DNA from: Caldimonas manganoxidans ATCC BAA-369
GTDB lineage: Bacteria; Pseudomonadota; Gammaproteobacteria; Burkholderiales; Burkholderiaceae_C
NCBI RefSeq assembly: GCF_000381125.1
Contig: NZ_KB905959.1
Coordinates: 1-33,881 of the forward strand
Reading direction: 5' to 3'
Length of the DNA: 33,881 nt
The first letter of the stretch is position 1. The number at the start of each line of letters is the position of its first letter. Positions 16,796 to 25,867 of the stretch are shown one piece after another. A program made the position numbers and the translations under genes. The notes under the pieces were generated by a model. The model saw nothing but the letters and a program-made list of their open reading frames with translations, did no database searches and was not told the DNA's origin.

Positions 16796-17952
16796 GCACA
16801 ACGGTGCTGCCTGGAGCCACCCTGGGGGTGATGGGCGGAGGTCAACTCGGCCGCATGTTCGTCCATGCCGCCCAGACCCTGGGCTATTTCACGGTCGTGC
16901 TCGACCCGGATGGGAACAGCCCGGCCGGGCTGGTGGCCCACCACCACATCCGAGCCGACTACCTGGACGAGCAAGGCCTGGCACAGCTGATGCAGCGCAG
17001 TGTGGCCATCACCACCGAATTCGAAAACGTGCCCTCGGCAGCACTGATGACGCTCCAAGCCCATCGCCCGGTCGCCCCCAGCGCCCAAGCGGTGGCCATC
17101 TGTCAGGACCGCGCCCTGGAAAAAGCCCATTTCCAGCGCTGTGGCGTGCCCTGCGCGCCCCATGCCGTGATCGACACCGCTGAACAGCTCGCCGCCGTCG
17201 ATCCGGCCTTGCTGCCGGGCCTGCTCAAGACCGCCCGCCTGGGCTACGACGGCAAGGGCCAAGTCCTGGTGCAGACACCGCAAGACCTGGCCGCCGCCTG
17301 GGAGCAGCTCGGCCGCGTGCCTTGCGTGCTCGAGCAGCGCTTGGACCTGGCCTTCGAGCTGAGCGTGATCGTCGCCCGCAATGCCCAGGGCGAGGTGGTG
17401 CACTTCCCGGTACAGCGCAATCTGCATCGACGCGGGATTCTGGCCGTCACGACCGCCCCGGCGCCCGACGTGGGCCCCGAGCTGCAGGCCCAGGCCATCG
17501 GCGCGGCCGAACAGCTGGCCGCCTCGATGCACTATGTGGGCGTGCTGTGCGTGGAATTCTTCGTGCTGCGCGACGGCCGGCTACTGGCCAACGAAATGGC
17601 GCCGCGGCCCCACAACTCGGGCCATTACACGCTGGACGCCTGCGACGTGTCGCAATTCGAGCTGCAGGTGCGTGCGATGACCGGGCTGCCGCTGGTGGCC
17701 CCGCGCCAGCACTCCCCGGCCGTGATGCTCAACCTGTTGGGCGAGCTGTGGTTCGACGCGCAAGGGCGCGAGCGCGAACCCGCCTGGGCCGAGGTGCTGG
17801 CCTTGCCGGGGGTGCATCTGCACTTGTATGGAAAACTCACGGCGCGGCCGGGGCGCAAGATGGGCCACCTGACCGTGACGGCGCCCACCGCAGCCCAGGC
17901 CGACGACGTGGCGCGTCGCTGCGCCGAACGGCTGGGCATCGACCCGTGGTGA
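16792..17952 (+). CDS. purK: N5-carboxyaminoimidazole ribonucleotide synthase
   Basis: PurK is an ATP-grasp enzyme that makes N5-CAIR from AIR, bicarbonate and ATP. The protein has 386 residues. Signatures are [19 protein letters not shown] at the N terminus, [27 protein letters not shown] (ATP-grasp glycine loop), [30 protein letters not shown] and [20 protein letters not shown] (metal and substrate site). It is coupled to purE by a 4-nt overlap and is followed by the Sua5 gene 8 nt downstream, so the three probably share one transcript. Confidence 0.95.
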   Translation: MSTTVLPGATLGVMGGGQLGRMFVHAAQTLGYFTVVLDPDGNSPAGLVAHHHIRADYLDEQGLAQLMQRSVAITTEFENVPSAALMTLQAHRPVAPSAQAVAICQDRALEKAHFQRCGVPCAPHAVIDTAEQLAAVDPALLPGLLKTARLGYDGKGQVLVQTPQDLAAAWEQLGRVPCVLEQRLDLAFELSVIVARNAQGEVVHFPVQRNLHRRGILAVTTAPAPDVGPELQAQAIGAAEQLAASMHYVGVLCVEFFVLRDGRLLANEMAPRPHNSGHYTLDACDVSQFELQVRAMTGLPLVAPRQHSPAVMLNLLGELWFDAQGREREPAWAEVLALPGVHLHLYGKLTARPGRKMGHLTVTAPTAAQADDVARRCAERLGIDPW

Positions 17953-17960
17953 GGAACGGC

Positions 17961-18941
17961 ATGGCACGCATCCTCGACGGCCCGCAAGCCGCCCAGTTGG
18001 ACCAGGCCCTGGAGGCTCTGGCTGCAGGGCGCCTCGTGGCCTTTCCCACCGAAACGGTCTACGGCCTGGGCGCCGATGCCGGCCGCGACGAGGCCGTGCG
18101 GGGCATTTTCGCGGCCAAAGGCCGGCCTACGGATCATCCACTGATCGTGCATGTGTCCAATGCCGAAGCCGCCCTGCCGCTGGCCCGAGCCGTGCCGCCG
18201 GCCGCCCAGCGGCTGATGGATGCCTTCTGGCCCGGCCCCTTGACCGTGATCGTGCCCCGGCGCGACGGCGTGGCCACGGCCGCTGCCGGCGGCCAAGACA
18301 CCATCGGCCTGCGCTGCCCGGCCCATCCACTGGCGCAGGCCCTGCTGCAAGCGGCCAGTCGGCGCGGCCTGCTCGGGCTGGCTGCGCCCAGCGCCAACCG
18401 CTTCGGCCGGGTCAGCCCGACCACCGCCGCCCATGTGGCCGCCGAATTCGGTGAGGACGTGCTGGTGCTCGACGGCGGCCCCTGCCCGGTGGGCATCGAA
18501 TCGACCATCATCGACTGCTCACGGGGCCGCCCGGTGCTGTTGCGCCCCGGAACCCTCACCCGCGCGCAAATCGAAGCGGCTTTGGGCGAGCCCCTGCTCG
18601 ACCGTGACGCGCAGGCCCCGCGGGCCCCGGGCACGCTGAAGGCCCACTACGCCCCTCGGGCCACGGTGCGTCTGATGAGCACCGACGTGCTGCGCACGGC
18701 TCTAAAGGTGTGGGCCGACTCGCCCGGCCCGGTGGCCTTGTATGCCCGCACGGTGCGCCCGGCCCCCGGCATGCTGTTTCGAGCCATGCCCGAGGATGCC
18801 GCCTCGGCCGCGCGGGAGCTGTTTGCGGCTTTGCGCGACTTCGACGCGCGCGGCGCGCGCATCATCTGGGTCGAGAGCCCGCCCCCAGGCCCTGAATGGG
18901 ACGGCGTGCGCGACCGACTGATCCGCGCCGCCGCGGCCTGA
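17961..18941 (+). CDS. L-threonylcarbamoyladenylate synthase (Sua5 type, TsaC function)
   Basis: The enzyme makes threonylcarbamoyl-AMP from threonine, bicarbonate and ATP, the first step of tRNA t6A37 modification. TsaB, encoded at 21462, works in the second step. The protein has 326 residues: an N-terminal YrdC domain of about 200 (VAFPTETVYGLGADA, AKGRPTDHPLIVH, WPGPLTVIVPRR, GLAAPSANRFGRVSPTTAAHV, GIESTIIDCS) and a C-terminal Sua5 domain after the linker APGTLKAHYAPRA. That second domain separates it from the short TsaC of E. coli. The ATG at 17961 has GAGGAA 5 nt upstream. It is the third gene of the purE-purK unit. Confidence 0.92.
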   Translation: MARILDGPQAAQLDQALEALAAGRLVAFPTETVYGLGADAGRDEAVRGIFAAKGRPTDHPLIVHVSNAEAALPLARAVPPAAQRLMDAFWPGPLTVIVPRRDGVATAAAGGQDTIGLRCPAHPLAQALLQAASRRGLLGLAAPSANRFGRVSPTTAAHVAAEFGEDVLVLDGGPCPVGIESTIIDCSRGRPVLLRPGTLTRAQIEAALGEPLLDRDAQAPRAPGTLKAHYAPRATVRLMSTDVLRTALKVWADSPGPVALYARTVRPAPGMLFRAMPEDAASAARELFAALRDFDARGARIIWVESPPPGPEWDGVRDRLIRAAAA

Positions 18942-18967
18942 CCCCTTCCATGTTGACTGGAGTGTGC

Positions 18968-19933
18968 ATGTCTTTGTCGTCTTTCGTCGCCGCTTGGCAG
19001 CGTCGAACACTGGCCGCCATGGCCGCCTTGACATTGGCCAGCTGTGGCGGCGATGTCTACAACCCTTTCCAACCGACCCGGCTGTTCTCCTTTGGCGATG
19101 GCCACAGCGCCATGGCCAGCGACGGACGCAAATACACCGTCAACGACCTGTCCAACTGCCAGTACACGCGCAGCTGGAATCAAATCGTGGCGGAAAACTA
19201 TGGCTTTGCCTTCGCCGCCTGCAACCCCGGCGGACTGAGCGGCAACCGCATCGCGCAGCTCTATGCCGATGCCACGTGGAAGCTGGCCGACGTGCGGGCC
19301 CAGGTCGAAGCCCAGCTGCCCAACCTGGGCACCGGGGACATGGTGTTGATCCAAGTGGGCGCGCAAGACGTGTGGGAGCTGTACCAACAAAACCCCTCGG
19401 TCGTGCCGCCCGACTACCAAGATGAGGGCCTGTGCAGCCAAGGCAGTCTGCCGACCACGCTGCGCGAAGCCTGCGACCGCGGGGCCGACTTCGGCCGGCT
19501 GGTGCAGCAACTCGTGGATCGCGATGCGCGCGTGCTGGCCATCGACGTGGTCAACCAGGGCAAGACCCCGCGCGGGCTGGCCGAACCCGTCAGCGGGCGC
19601 ACCTTGCTCAAGGCCTTGACCGACGCCTACAACTCTGGCTTCTACAACAGCTTCGGCAACAACAGCCGCAAAGCCGCCTACGCCCAGGTGAACAACCTGG
19701 TGCGTCTGGCCACCGGCGACAGCAACACCGGCTATCGCTTCACCCATGAAGGCACGGCGGCGTGCACCGTGACACCCGCCCTGGATTGCTCGACCTCGAC
19801 CGTGCAGTCGGACTACAACACCAGCTTGAGTGCTTATGTGTACGTGTGGGCCGACGATCTGTACTTCAGCCCCCAGATGAACCGCCTGATCGGCAATCTG
19901 GCCTGGCAGCGCGCCGAGCGGCATCCCTATTGA
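18968..19933 (+). CDS. SGNH/GDSL-fold lipoprotein, apparently catalytically dead
   Basis: The protein has 321 residues. The N terminus is a lipoprotein signal with lipobox LASC and lipidated Cys26. The rest resembles GDSL esterases: block I FSFGDGHS (42-47), block III LIQVGAQDVW (127-136) and a C-terminal YVWADDLYFSPQMNRL where the family has WDxxHPT followed by a helix. The catalytic residues are replaced: GDS reads GDG (Gly45), GxND reads GAQD (Gln133), and the DxxH His is Tyr299. An active esterase is therefore unlikely, and a binding role is more plausible. The start at 18968 has GGAG 5 nt upstream; an ATG at 18950 is possible but less well placed. Its 3' end overlaps dacB on the other strand by 7 bp. 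Confidence 0.7.
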   Translation: MSLSSFVAAWQRRTLAAMAALTLASCGGDVYNPFQPTRLFSFGDGHSAMASDGRKYTVNDLSNCQYTRSWNQIVAENYGFAFAACNPGGLSGNRIAQLYADATWKLADVRAQVEAQLPNLGTGDMVLIQVGAQDVWELYQQNPSVVPPDYQDEGLCSQGSLPTTLREACDRGADFGRLVQQLVDRDARVLAIDVVNQGKTPRGLAEPVSGRTLLKALTDAYNSGFYNSFGNNSRKAAYAQVNNLVRLATGDSNTGYRFTHEGTAACTVTPALDCSTSTVQSDYNTSLSAYVYVWADDLYFSPQMNRLIGNLAWQRAERHPY

Positions 19934-21429
19934 GGCGACCGTCCCACGCCCAAGGGCCGGTCGTGCATGGCCCAGGCCACCAAGGCCTCCAACACCGGCC
20001 GGGCGGCCGCGGCCCTTGGGTGGTTGACGATGGCCACGAAGCTGTAACGCTGCCCGCTGTCGCCCAGCACATAGCCGGCCAGAGCGGCCACATCCCGCAG
20101 CGAGCCGGTCTTCAGATAGGCGCGGCCCGGCTCGATCCGGCTGCGCCGCAAGGTGCCGTCGCGGCCACTGGCGGGCAAAGAGGCGATGAACTCGGGCATC
20201 ACCGGGTCGGCCCAGGCCGACTGCAGCAGCCGGGTGAAGAATGCCGCGCTGGCCCGCGCTTCGCGTGAAAGCCCGGCACCGTTGTCCAGCACCACGCTGG
20301 GATCGGGCCCGCCCAGCCGGCCGCGCAACCAGTCCTCGACCACGGCGCGCGAGGAGGCCAAGTCGCCCCGCCCGCGGCGCTCGCGCCCCAGGGTCAGAAA
20401 CAGCTGGCGGGCCATCACGTTGTTGCTGAACTTGTTGATGTCGCGCACCACTTCGGCCAGCGGGGGCGAGGTGGCCGCCAGCACCGGCGTCAGCCCCTCG
20501 GGCACCCGACCCTCGCGCACGGTGCCCGACAACTGCCCGCCCAGGCTGAGCCACACACCCAGCACGGCCTGCGCGTTGTAGCGGCGCGCATCGGCATGGG
20601 CGATGGCCCATGAGTTCTCGCCACAGCGCGCCGGATAAGCCCCACGGAAGCGCAAGCGGCTGGGGTCGCCCAGCTCGGCCCGCAGCTGAGCGCGCCAGTC
20701 GGAGCATGCGGCGCCGAAGTCCAAAGGCACCCAAGGATCGACCGCAAAGCCGTGCAGCGGCGGCTCCACCGTGACCCAGGCCCGCCCGCGGGCCACATCG
20801 GGCACGAAGCCCAGCACGATGGACTTGTAGTTGATCAGCAACGCATCGGGCAGCACGTTGTACGGTCGCCAGGGCTCCTCGTCGAACGCGCCGGGATCCC
20901 CCGGCGGCACCTCGAATGCCGAGCCATCGAGAACGATGTCGCCCCGAATCTCGCGTATCCCCAACTGCTGCACCCGGCGCAGCAACAGCCACAGCCGCTC
21001 CACCACCAGCTTCGGATCGCCTTGGCCTTGCAGATACAGCGTGCCGTGCAACACACCGTCGCCGACCCGCCCCTCGACATACACCGGGGTGGACCAGGTG
21101 TAGGCCGGCCCGAGCAAGTCCAGCGCGGCATAGGTGGTGATGAGCTTCATCAGCGACGCCGGGTTGACCGGCGCCTCGGCCCGGTAGCTCAAACGAGGGC
21201 TGCTGCCGCCGAGCGGCACCACCTCGACCGACAAGGCCTGCGGCGGCAGCTGGGCCTGCGCCAGAGCCGCTTCCACGGCCGGCGGCAATGCTGGCGGCGC
21301 CGTCTGGGCCGGCACCGGCCCGTGCAGCAGCACCCAGCCCCAAGCCCACACGGCCCCACGCCAAACGCCCCAAGCACCGCTTCGCCCCCGAATGCGGCGC
21401 CACATCGATGACAACGCAGCAGCATGCAT
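19927..21429 (-). CDS. dacB: D-alanyl-D-alanine carboxypeptidase/endopeptidase (PBP4 type)
   Basis: This periplasmic serine peptidase trims and cleaves peptidoglycan cross-links. The protein has 500 residues. After a signal peptide (hydrophobic to about residue 40, VPAQ) come the three penicillin-binding motifs: SLMK (92-95, catalytic Ser92), SNN in INKFSNNVMARQLF, and KTG in RAYLKTGSLRDVAALAGYV. The long insertion between the first two motifs (LQGQGDPKLV, VLDGSAF, NVLPDALLINYKS) is typical of the DacB/S13 family. The start at 21429 has no Shine-Dalgarno, but GATAAT lies 6 nt upstream, hinting at a leaderless mRNA. Only 32 bp separate it from divergent tsaB. Confidence 0.9.
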   Translation of the reverse strand: MHAAALSSMWRRIRGRSGAWGVWRGAVWAWGWVLLHGPVPAQTAPPALPPAVEAALAQAQLPPQALSVEVVPLGGSSPRLSYRAEAPVNPASLMKLITTYAALDLLGPAYTWSTPVYVEGRVGDGVLHGTLYLQGQGDPKLVVERLWLLLRRVQQLGIREIRGDIVLDGSAFEVPPGDPGAFDEEPWRPYNVLPDALLINYKSIVLGFVPDVARGRAWVTVEPPLHGFAVDPWVPLDFGAACSDWRAQLRAELGDPSRLRFRGAYPARCGENSWAIAHADARRYNAQAVLGVWLSLGGQLSGTVREGRVPEGLTPVLAATSPPLAEVVRDINKFSNNVMARQLFLTLGRERRGRGDLASSRAVVEDWLRGRLGGPDPSVVLDNGAGLSREARASAAFFTRLLQSAWADPVMPEFIASLPASGRDGTLRRSRIEPGRAYLKTGSLRDVAALAGYVLGDSGQRYSFVAIVNHPRAAAARPVLEALVAWAMHDRPLGVGRSPQ

Positions 21430-21461
21430 GCCCGGATTATCCCGGCAGCTACACTCTGGGC
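21430..21461. promoter_or_regulatory. 32-bp divergent dacB/tsaB start region
   Basis: GATAAT on the minus strand (21436-21441) lies 6 nt before the dacB ATG, and TACACT on the plus strand (21450-21455) lies 6 nt before the tsaB ATG. The inverted repeat CATGCCC (21427-21433) and GGGCATG (21458-21464) includes both start codons. Neither gene has room for a leader or a Shine-Dalgarno. No -35 consensus is visible for either. Confidence 0.4.
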
Positions 21462-22184
21462 ATGTCCACCCGTGCACACGACCCCTGCCTGCTGGCCATC
21501 GAGACGGCCACCGAGACCGTGCACCTGGGCCTGCGCTGCAACGGCCAGCAGCGCATCTACACCGGCCCAGGCGGCGCTCGAGCCTCGGCCACACTGCTGC
21601 CGGCCGTGCGAGGGCTGCTGCAGGAGGCCGCAATCGCCCCACGAGACCTCGATGCGATCGCCTTCGGCCGCGGCCCAGGCGCGTTCACCGGTTTGCGCAC
21701 GGCCTGCTCGGTGGCGCAGGGCCTGGCGCTCGGTGCCGGCTGCCCTGTGATCCCGGTGGACACCTTGCTCGTGGTGGCCGAAGATGCGCGCCGCGCCCAG
21801 GGACACACCGAGATCTGGGCGGCACAAGATGCGCGCATGGGCCAGCTCTATGCCGCCCGCTACCAGCACGACGGCCAGCGCTGGCTCACCCTGAGCGCGC
21901 CGGCCTTGTACGACCCCGAGGATTTCAATGCCCTGCTGCGCGCCGATCCACAGGCCGCGCTGGCGGGCAATGCCCCCGCCGCGCTGGGGGGGCGGCTGGA
22001 CGGCGGCGGCCGCGCCGTGCTGGCCACGGCCGTCCCCAGCGCACCGGCCTTGCTGGCGCTGGCGCTGGCGGCCTGGCAGCGCGGCGAGGCGATCGACGCG
22101 GCCCTGGCCCTGCCCCTGTACGTGCGCGACAAGGTGGCGCAAACCACCGCCGAGCGCGATGCCTTGCGCTGCGCCCTGACATGA
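21462..22184 (+). CDS. tsaB: tRNA threonylcarbamoyladenosine biosynthesis protein TsaB
   Basis: TsaB is an ASKHA-fold protease-like subunit that partners TsaD and TsaE in transferring threonylcarbamoyl to A37 of ANN-decoding tRNAs. The protein has 240 residues. Signatures are CLLAIETATETVHLGL at the N terminus, LPAVRGLLQEAAIAPRDLD, AIAFGRGPGAFTGLRTACSV (the family GPGSFTGLR motif, here GPGAFTGLR) and GLALGAGCPVIPVDTL. The stop overlaps the rimI start (ATGA at 22181-22184), the usual tsaB-rimI arrangement. The Sua5-type first-step enzyme is encoded 2.5 kb upstream in another transcript. Confidence 0.93.
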   Translation: MSTRAHDPCLLAIETATETVHLGLRCNGQQRIYTGPGGARASATLLPAVRGLLQEAAIAPRDLDAIAFGRGPGAFTGLRTACSVAQGLALGAGCPVIPVDTLLVVAEDARRAQGHTEIWAAQDARMGQLYAARYQHDGQRWLTLSAPALYDPEDFNALLRADPQAALAGNAPAALGGRLDGGGRAVLATAVPSAPALLALALAAWQRGEAIDAALALPLYVRDKVAQTTAERDALRCALT

Positions 22185-22651
22185 ACGCCGCGCTCCAATC
22201 CGCAGGCCGCCGCCTGGAACCCCTGCGCCTGGAAGACCTCGATGCCTTGCTGGCCATCGAGGTGCAGGCCTATGAATTTCCCTGGACCCGCGGCAATTTC
22301 ATCGACTCCCTGGCTGCCGGCCATGCGGCATGGTGGCTGCGCGAGGGCGACGGCCCGATGATCGGCTACTTCCTGGCCATGCGGGGCGTGGAGGAAATGC
22401 ACTTGCTCAACCTCACCGTGGCCCCGTCGCAGCAAGGACGCGGCCATGCCGTCTGGATGCTCGATCGCCTGTGCGAGATGGCACGCCGCGAAGGTGCCGC
22501 CCAACTGTGGCTGGAGGTGCGCCCAAGCAACCACCGGGCGCGGCGGCTGTATGAGCGCTATGGGTTCGCCGAGGTGGGGCTGCGCCGCGGCTACTATCCG
22601 GCCGCACGGGGCTTGCGCGAAGACGCGCTGCTGATGAGCCTGCCGCTGTGA
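22181..22651 (+). CDS. rimI: Ribosomal protein S18 alanine N-acetyltransferase
   Basis: RimI is a GNAT acetyltransferase that acetylates the N-terminal alanine of ribosomal protein S18. The protein has 156 residues. The acetyl-CoA loop is LTVAPSQQGRGHAVWMLDRL (Q/RxxGxG/A pattern), followed by LWLEVRPSNHRARRLYERYG, FAEVGLRRGYYP and the C-terminal EDALLMSLPL, all typical. IEVQAYEFPWTRGNF near residue 27 is the usual substrate-side segment (family sequence xAxxxPW). It is coupled to tsaB by a 4-nt overlap and followed 10 nt later by the glycosylase gene, so tsaB-rimI-udg is probably one operon. Confidence 0.93.
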   Translation: MNAALQSAGRRLEPLRLEDLDALLAIEVQAYEFPWTRGNFIDSLAAGHAAWWLREGDGPMIGYFLAMRGVEEMHLLNLTVAPSQQGRGHAVWMLDRLCEMARREGAAQLWLEVRPSNHRARRLYERYGFAEVGLRRGYYPAARGLREDALLMSLPL

Positions 22652-22661
22652 GGATCTGCCC

Positions 22662-23432
22662 ATGAGCCTGGACGATCGTCGAGTGGCCCTGTTGCGCGAA
22701 ATGGGGCTCACGGCCTGGGTGCTGCGCCGAGCCGAAGCCGCCACGCTGCCGCCAGCGTTCCACGTGGCCGAGCCCACGGGGCCCGATCCGGCCTCTGAGG
22801 AGGCGCCCCGCGCGCCCGAGACCCCGCTGCCGCACGGCACCCGCCCCAGCGGGGTCGAACAGATGGATTGGCCCACCCTGCGCGCAGCCGTGGCCGGCTG
22901 CCGAGCCTGTGCGCTGTGCGAGAGCCGCCACCACACCGTGTTCGGCGTGGGGCATGAACAGGCGCACTGGATGATCGTCGGCGAAGCCCCCGGCGAACAC
23001 GAAGATCGTCAGGGCGAGCCCTTCGTCGGCCAGGCCGGCCGCCTGCTGGACAACATGCTGCGCGCCATCGGCCTGACCCGCCAGCCAGCCCCGCCCGAGC
23101 AGCAGGTCTACATCTGCAACGTGCTCAAATGCCGGCCACCGGGCAACCGCAATCCCACGCCGCAGGAAGTGGCCCAATGCGAGCCGTTCCTGAAACGCCA
23201 AGTGGCCTTGGTCAAGCCGCGCATCATTCTGGCCATGGGGCGCTTTGCGGCGCAATCGCTGCTGCGCAGTGACGAGCCCATCGGCCGGCTGCGCGGGCGG
23301 GTGCACGACTACGAAGGCGTGCCGGTCATCGTCACCTACCACCCGGCGTATGTGCTGCGCAACCTGACCGAAAAAGCCAAGTCCTGGGAGGATCTCTGCC
23401 TGGCCCTGGACACACTGCAGACGCGGGCCTGA
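22662..23432 (+). CDS. Uracil-DNA glycosylase, family 4 (4Fe-4S)
   Basis: The enzyme removes uracil from DNA. The protein has 256 residues. Signatures of family 4 are WMIVGEAPGEHEDRQGEPFV (GEAPG motif with the ExxxGxPFVG extension), CNVLKCRPPGNRNPTPQEV and VIVTYHPAYVLRN. Four cluster Cys are visible: Cys80, Cys83, Cys157 and Cys173. About 70 poorly conserved, Pro- and Glu-rich residues precede the catalytic domain, longer than in minimal family 4 enzymes and common in proteobacterial forms. GAGG lies 10 nt before the ATG. It converges with corA across 9 nt. Confidence 0.9.
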   Translation: MSLDDRRVALLREMGLTAWVLRRAEAATLPPAFHVAEPTGPDPASEEAPRAPETPLPHGTRPSGVEQMDWPTLRAAVAGCRACALCESRHHTVFGVGHEQAHWMIVGEAPGEHEDRQGEPFVGQAGRLLDNMLRAIGLTRQPAPPEQQVYICNVLKCRPPGNRNPTPQEVAQCEPFLKRQVALVKPRIILAMGRFAAQSLLRSDEPIGRLRGRVHDYEGVPVIVTYHPAYVLRNLTEKAKSWEDLCLALDTLQTRA

Positions 23433-23441
23433 GGCGCAGGC

Positions 23442-24559
23442 TCAGGGCCGCGTGCCCAGGTAGCGCTTGCGCCAAAAGAACAGGCCCAAGCCCAGACCGA
23501 TGGCGGCCATCAGACCCAAGGCGATCCACACCCCCGTGGCCTGGTGGATCAGCGGCATGCGGTCGAAGTTCATGCCGAAAATGCCGGTGATCAGGTTCAG
23601 CGGCAAGAAGATGGCCGTCAGCACGGTGAGCGTGCGCATGATGTCGTTGGTGCGGTTGCTCTGCGCCGAGAAGTGCATCTGCACCGCCGTCTCGGCCGAA
23701 GACTCCAGCCGACGCACATGGCTGAGCACGCGCTCGATGTGCTCGAGCACATCGCGTGAACGCAGCCGCAGCAGCTCGCGCTCGCGCCGCGCCTGCGGCG
23801 TGGTCTCGGGAGGCCACTCCTGCAAGGCATCGATCCACTCTTGGATCGCATTGCGCTGGTCTTCGCAAATGTCTTCCAGCAGATGCAAGGTATTGCGCGC
23901 ATCGAGCAGCAACGGCCAGCTTCGGAACCGAGCCCGCGGATTGAACAACGCCTGTTGCAGCACGCCGAACTGGCGCGTCAGCAGCCGCCGCAGCTCCAGA
24001 TAGCCATCCACGATGTGGTTGACCATGCGCAGCATCTGATCGGCCGGGCTGCTTGGCAGACGCACGGCCACCGGTCGGCCTTCGGCGCGGGGATCGGCCT
24101 GGCCTTGGGCGATCTGGGTGTAGCGCTGAGCAAAATGCTCCAGCACCAGACAATCGGCCGGATGCACGGTCAGCAGCACGCGGTCGAAGACCGCAAAACC
24201 CACCGGGCGGGTGTCGATCGCCTCCAGCGCGCGCCGCGCGCTTTGCAAATCGCCGCCGCCCGTCTCACCGAGGAACAGCTCGCTCGTGCCCGCACCGGCG
24301 GCCAAACGCCGGAACACCAGCACGTCATACCACGGCGTGTCCTCGAAGTGCGAGGGCAGCTGCGGGTTGAGCAAGTCGGAGACATGCAAGTCCACCAAGG
24401 GCCCGCCGGTCCAGGCTTGCAAGCAGGACTGCACCCGGGCGATGTCGGCCTCGAACTCGCTGCGCGTGAGCCCGAGCCAGAGGTAACCGCTCTCGGGCAG
24501 GGCCGCCGGCAGCGCCGACCGTTCTTCGAAGCCGTCGGGGCGGACGTGGAAGATGCGCA

Positions 24560-24560
<1 letters not shown>
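23442..24560 (-). CDS. corA: CorA-family divalent cation transporter
   Basis: The protein has 372 residues: a large cytoplasmic N-terminal domain, a long stalk helix (LRMVNHIVDGYLELRRLL; RRERELLRLRSRDVLEHIER) and two C-terminal membrane helices with the pore signature GMN (329-331, in ITGIFGMNF). It would take up Mg2+ or related ions. In many CorA proteins the periplasmic loop reads MPE; here it is MPL, so the usual acidic residue is missing. The gene overlaps the hemB stop by one base (TGATG at 24560), so it is translationally coupled and probably co-transcribed with hemB. Confidence 0.9.
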
Positions 24561-25570
<1,010 letters not shown>

Positions 25571-25656
25571 CTAAGTAACAAGCGTTCGAAAGCGTGAAAA
25601 GCTGGTGTTTTCCATGCCCGAGTGGATTACTGGGGTCCTCCAGCCGGTCATCGATC

Positions 25657-25676
25657 TGTGATAAGCTCACATGTGA
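25657..25676 (+). promoter_or_regulatory. Extended -10 promoter overlapping a TGTGA-N5-TCACA palindrome
   Basis: TGTGATAAG (25657-25665) fits an extended -10 element (TGn plus GATAAG). The same bases form TGTGA (25657-25661), 5 nt and TCACA (25667-25671), and a second palindrome TCACATGTGA runs 25667-25676 across the expected start at about 25672. The half-sites resemble CRP/FNR-type boxes, but the 5-nt spacer is one short of the canonical six. No -35 box is clear. Confidence 0.45.
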
Positions 25677-25790
25677 ATGATACGTCGCAAGACGGTCATT
25701 CCCTGCTTTTCCTCCCTGAGCAGGTGCCTTACCGTGATGACAGCGATAAGGCTTTGAAGCCCCAGTCCCCGACTGGGGCTCTTTCTTTTT
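25672..25790 (+). ncRNA. Structured small RNA with an anti-Shine-Dalgarno loop
   Basis: About 119 nt with no open reading frame of note. Hairpin 1 (25675-25701) pairs GAATGA with TCATTC and CGTC with GACG around a GCAA tetraloop. Hairpin 2 (25702-25724) pairs CCTGC with GCAGG and exposes a 13-nt loop, TTTTCCTCCCTGA, whose CCTCC is complementary to the Shine-Dalgarno sequence. A third stem pairs GCCTTA (25726-25731) with TAAGGC (25747-25752). A strong terminator closes it. It lies between divergent hemB and hemJ. It could belong to the described 'Betaproteobacteria toxic small RNA' group or resemble the C-rich-loop (cuckoo) sRNAs, but I could not compare sequences. Confidence 0.7.
25758..25790 (+). 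terminator. Rho-independent terminator of the small RNA
   Basis: AGCCCCAGT (25758-25766), a 5-nt loop and ACTGGGGCT (25772-25780) form a perfect 9-bp stem, followed by CTTTCTTTTT. On the opposite strand no T-run follows the stem, so it works for plus-strand transcripts only. Confidence 0.88.
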
Positions 25791-25854
25791 GGGCGACGCT
25801 TTGCGCCCGCCCGCGCTGCGGTCGGTCATCGCACCGACGCCCGGCCGGGGTGGC

Positions 25855-25860
25855 TATCAT
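25855..25860 (+). promoter_or_regulatory. -10-like box (TATCAT) 7 nt before hemJ
   Basis: TATCAT matches 5 of 6 bases of TATAAT and ends 7 nt before the hemJ ATG, so transcription would begin at or next to the start codon. Upstream, GTCGGT (25821-25826) and ACCGAC (25833-25838) form a 6-bp inverted repeat. The ATG has no Shine-Dalgarno. Confidence 0.35.
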
Positions 25861-25867
25861 CCGGCGC

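Noticed and set aside
18647-21403. A 918-codon minus-strand open frame over Sua5, the lipoprotein and dacB
   Set aside because: It is a shadow of three genes with clear motifs. Its Gly-Arg-Ala-rich sequence matches no family.
25672-25790. 6S RNA or 4.5S RNA as identity of the small RNA
   Set aside because: There is no long double-stranded bulged rod as in 6S RNA and no SRP GGAA/AGCA core. The separate hairpins plus terminator fit a regulatory sRNA better.
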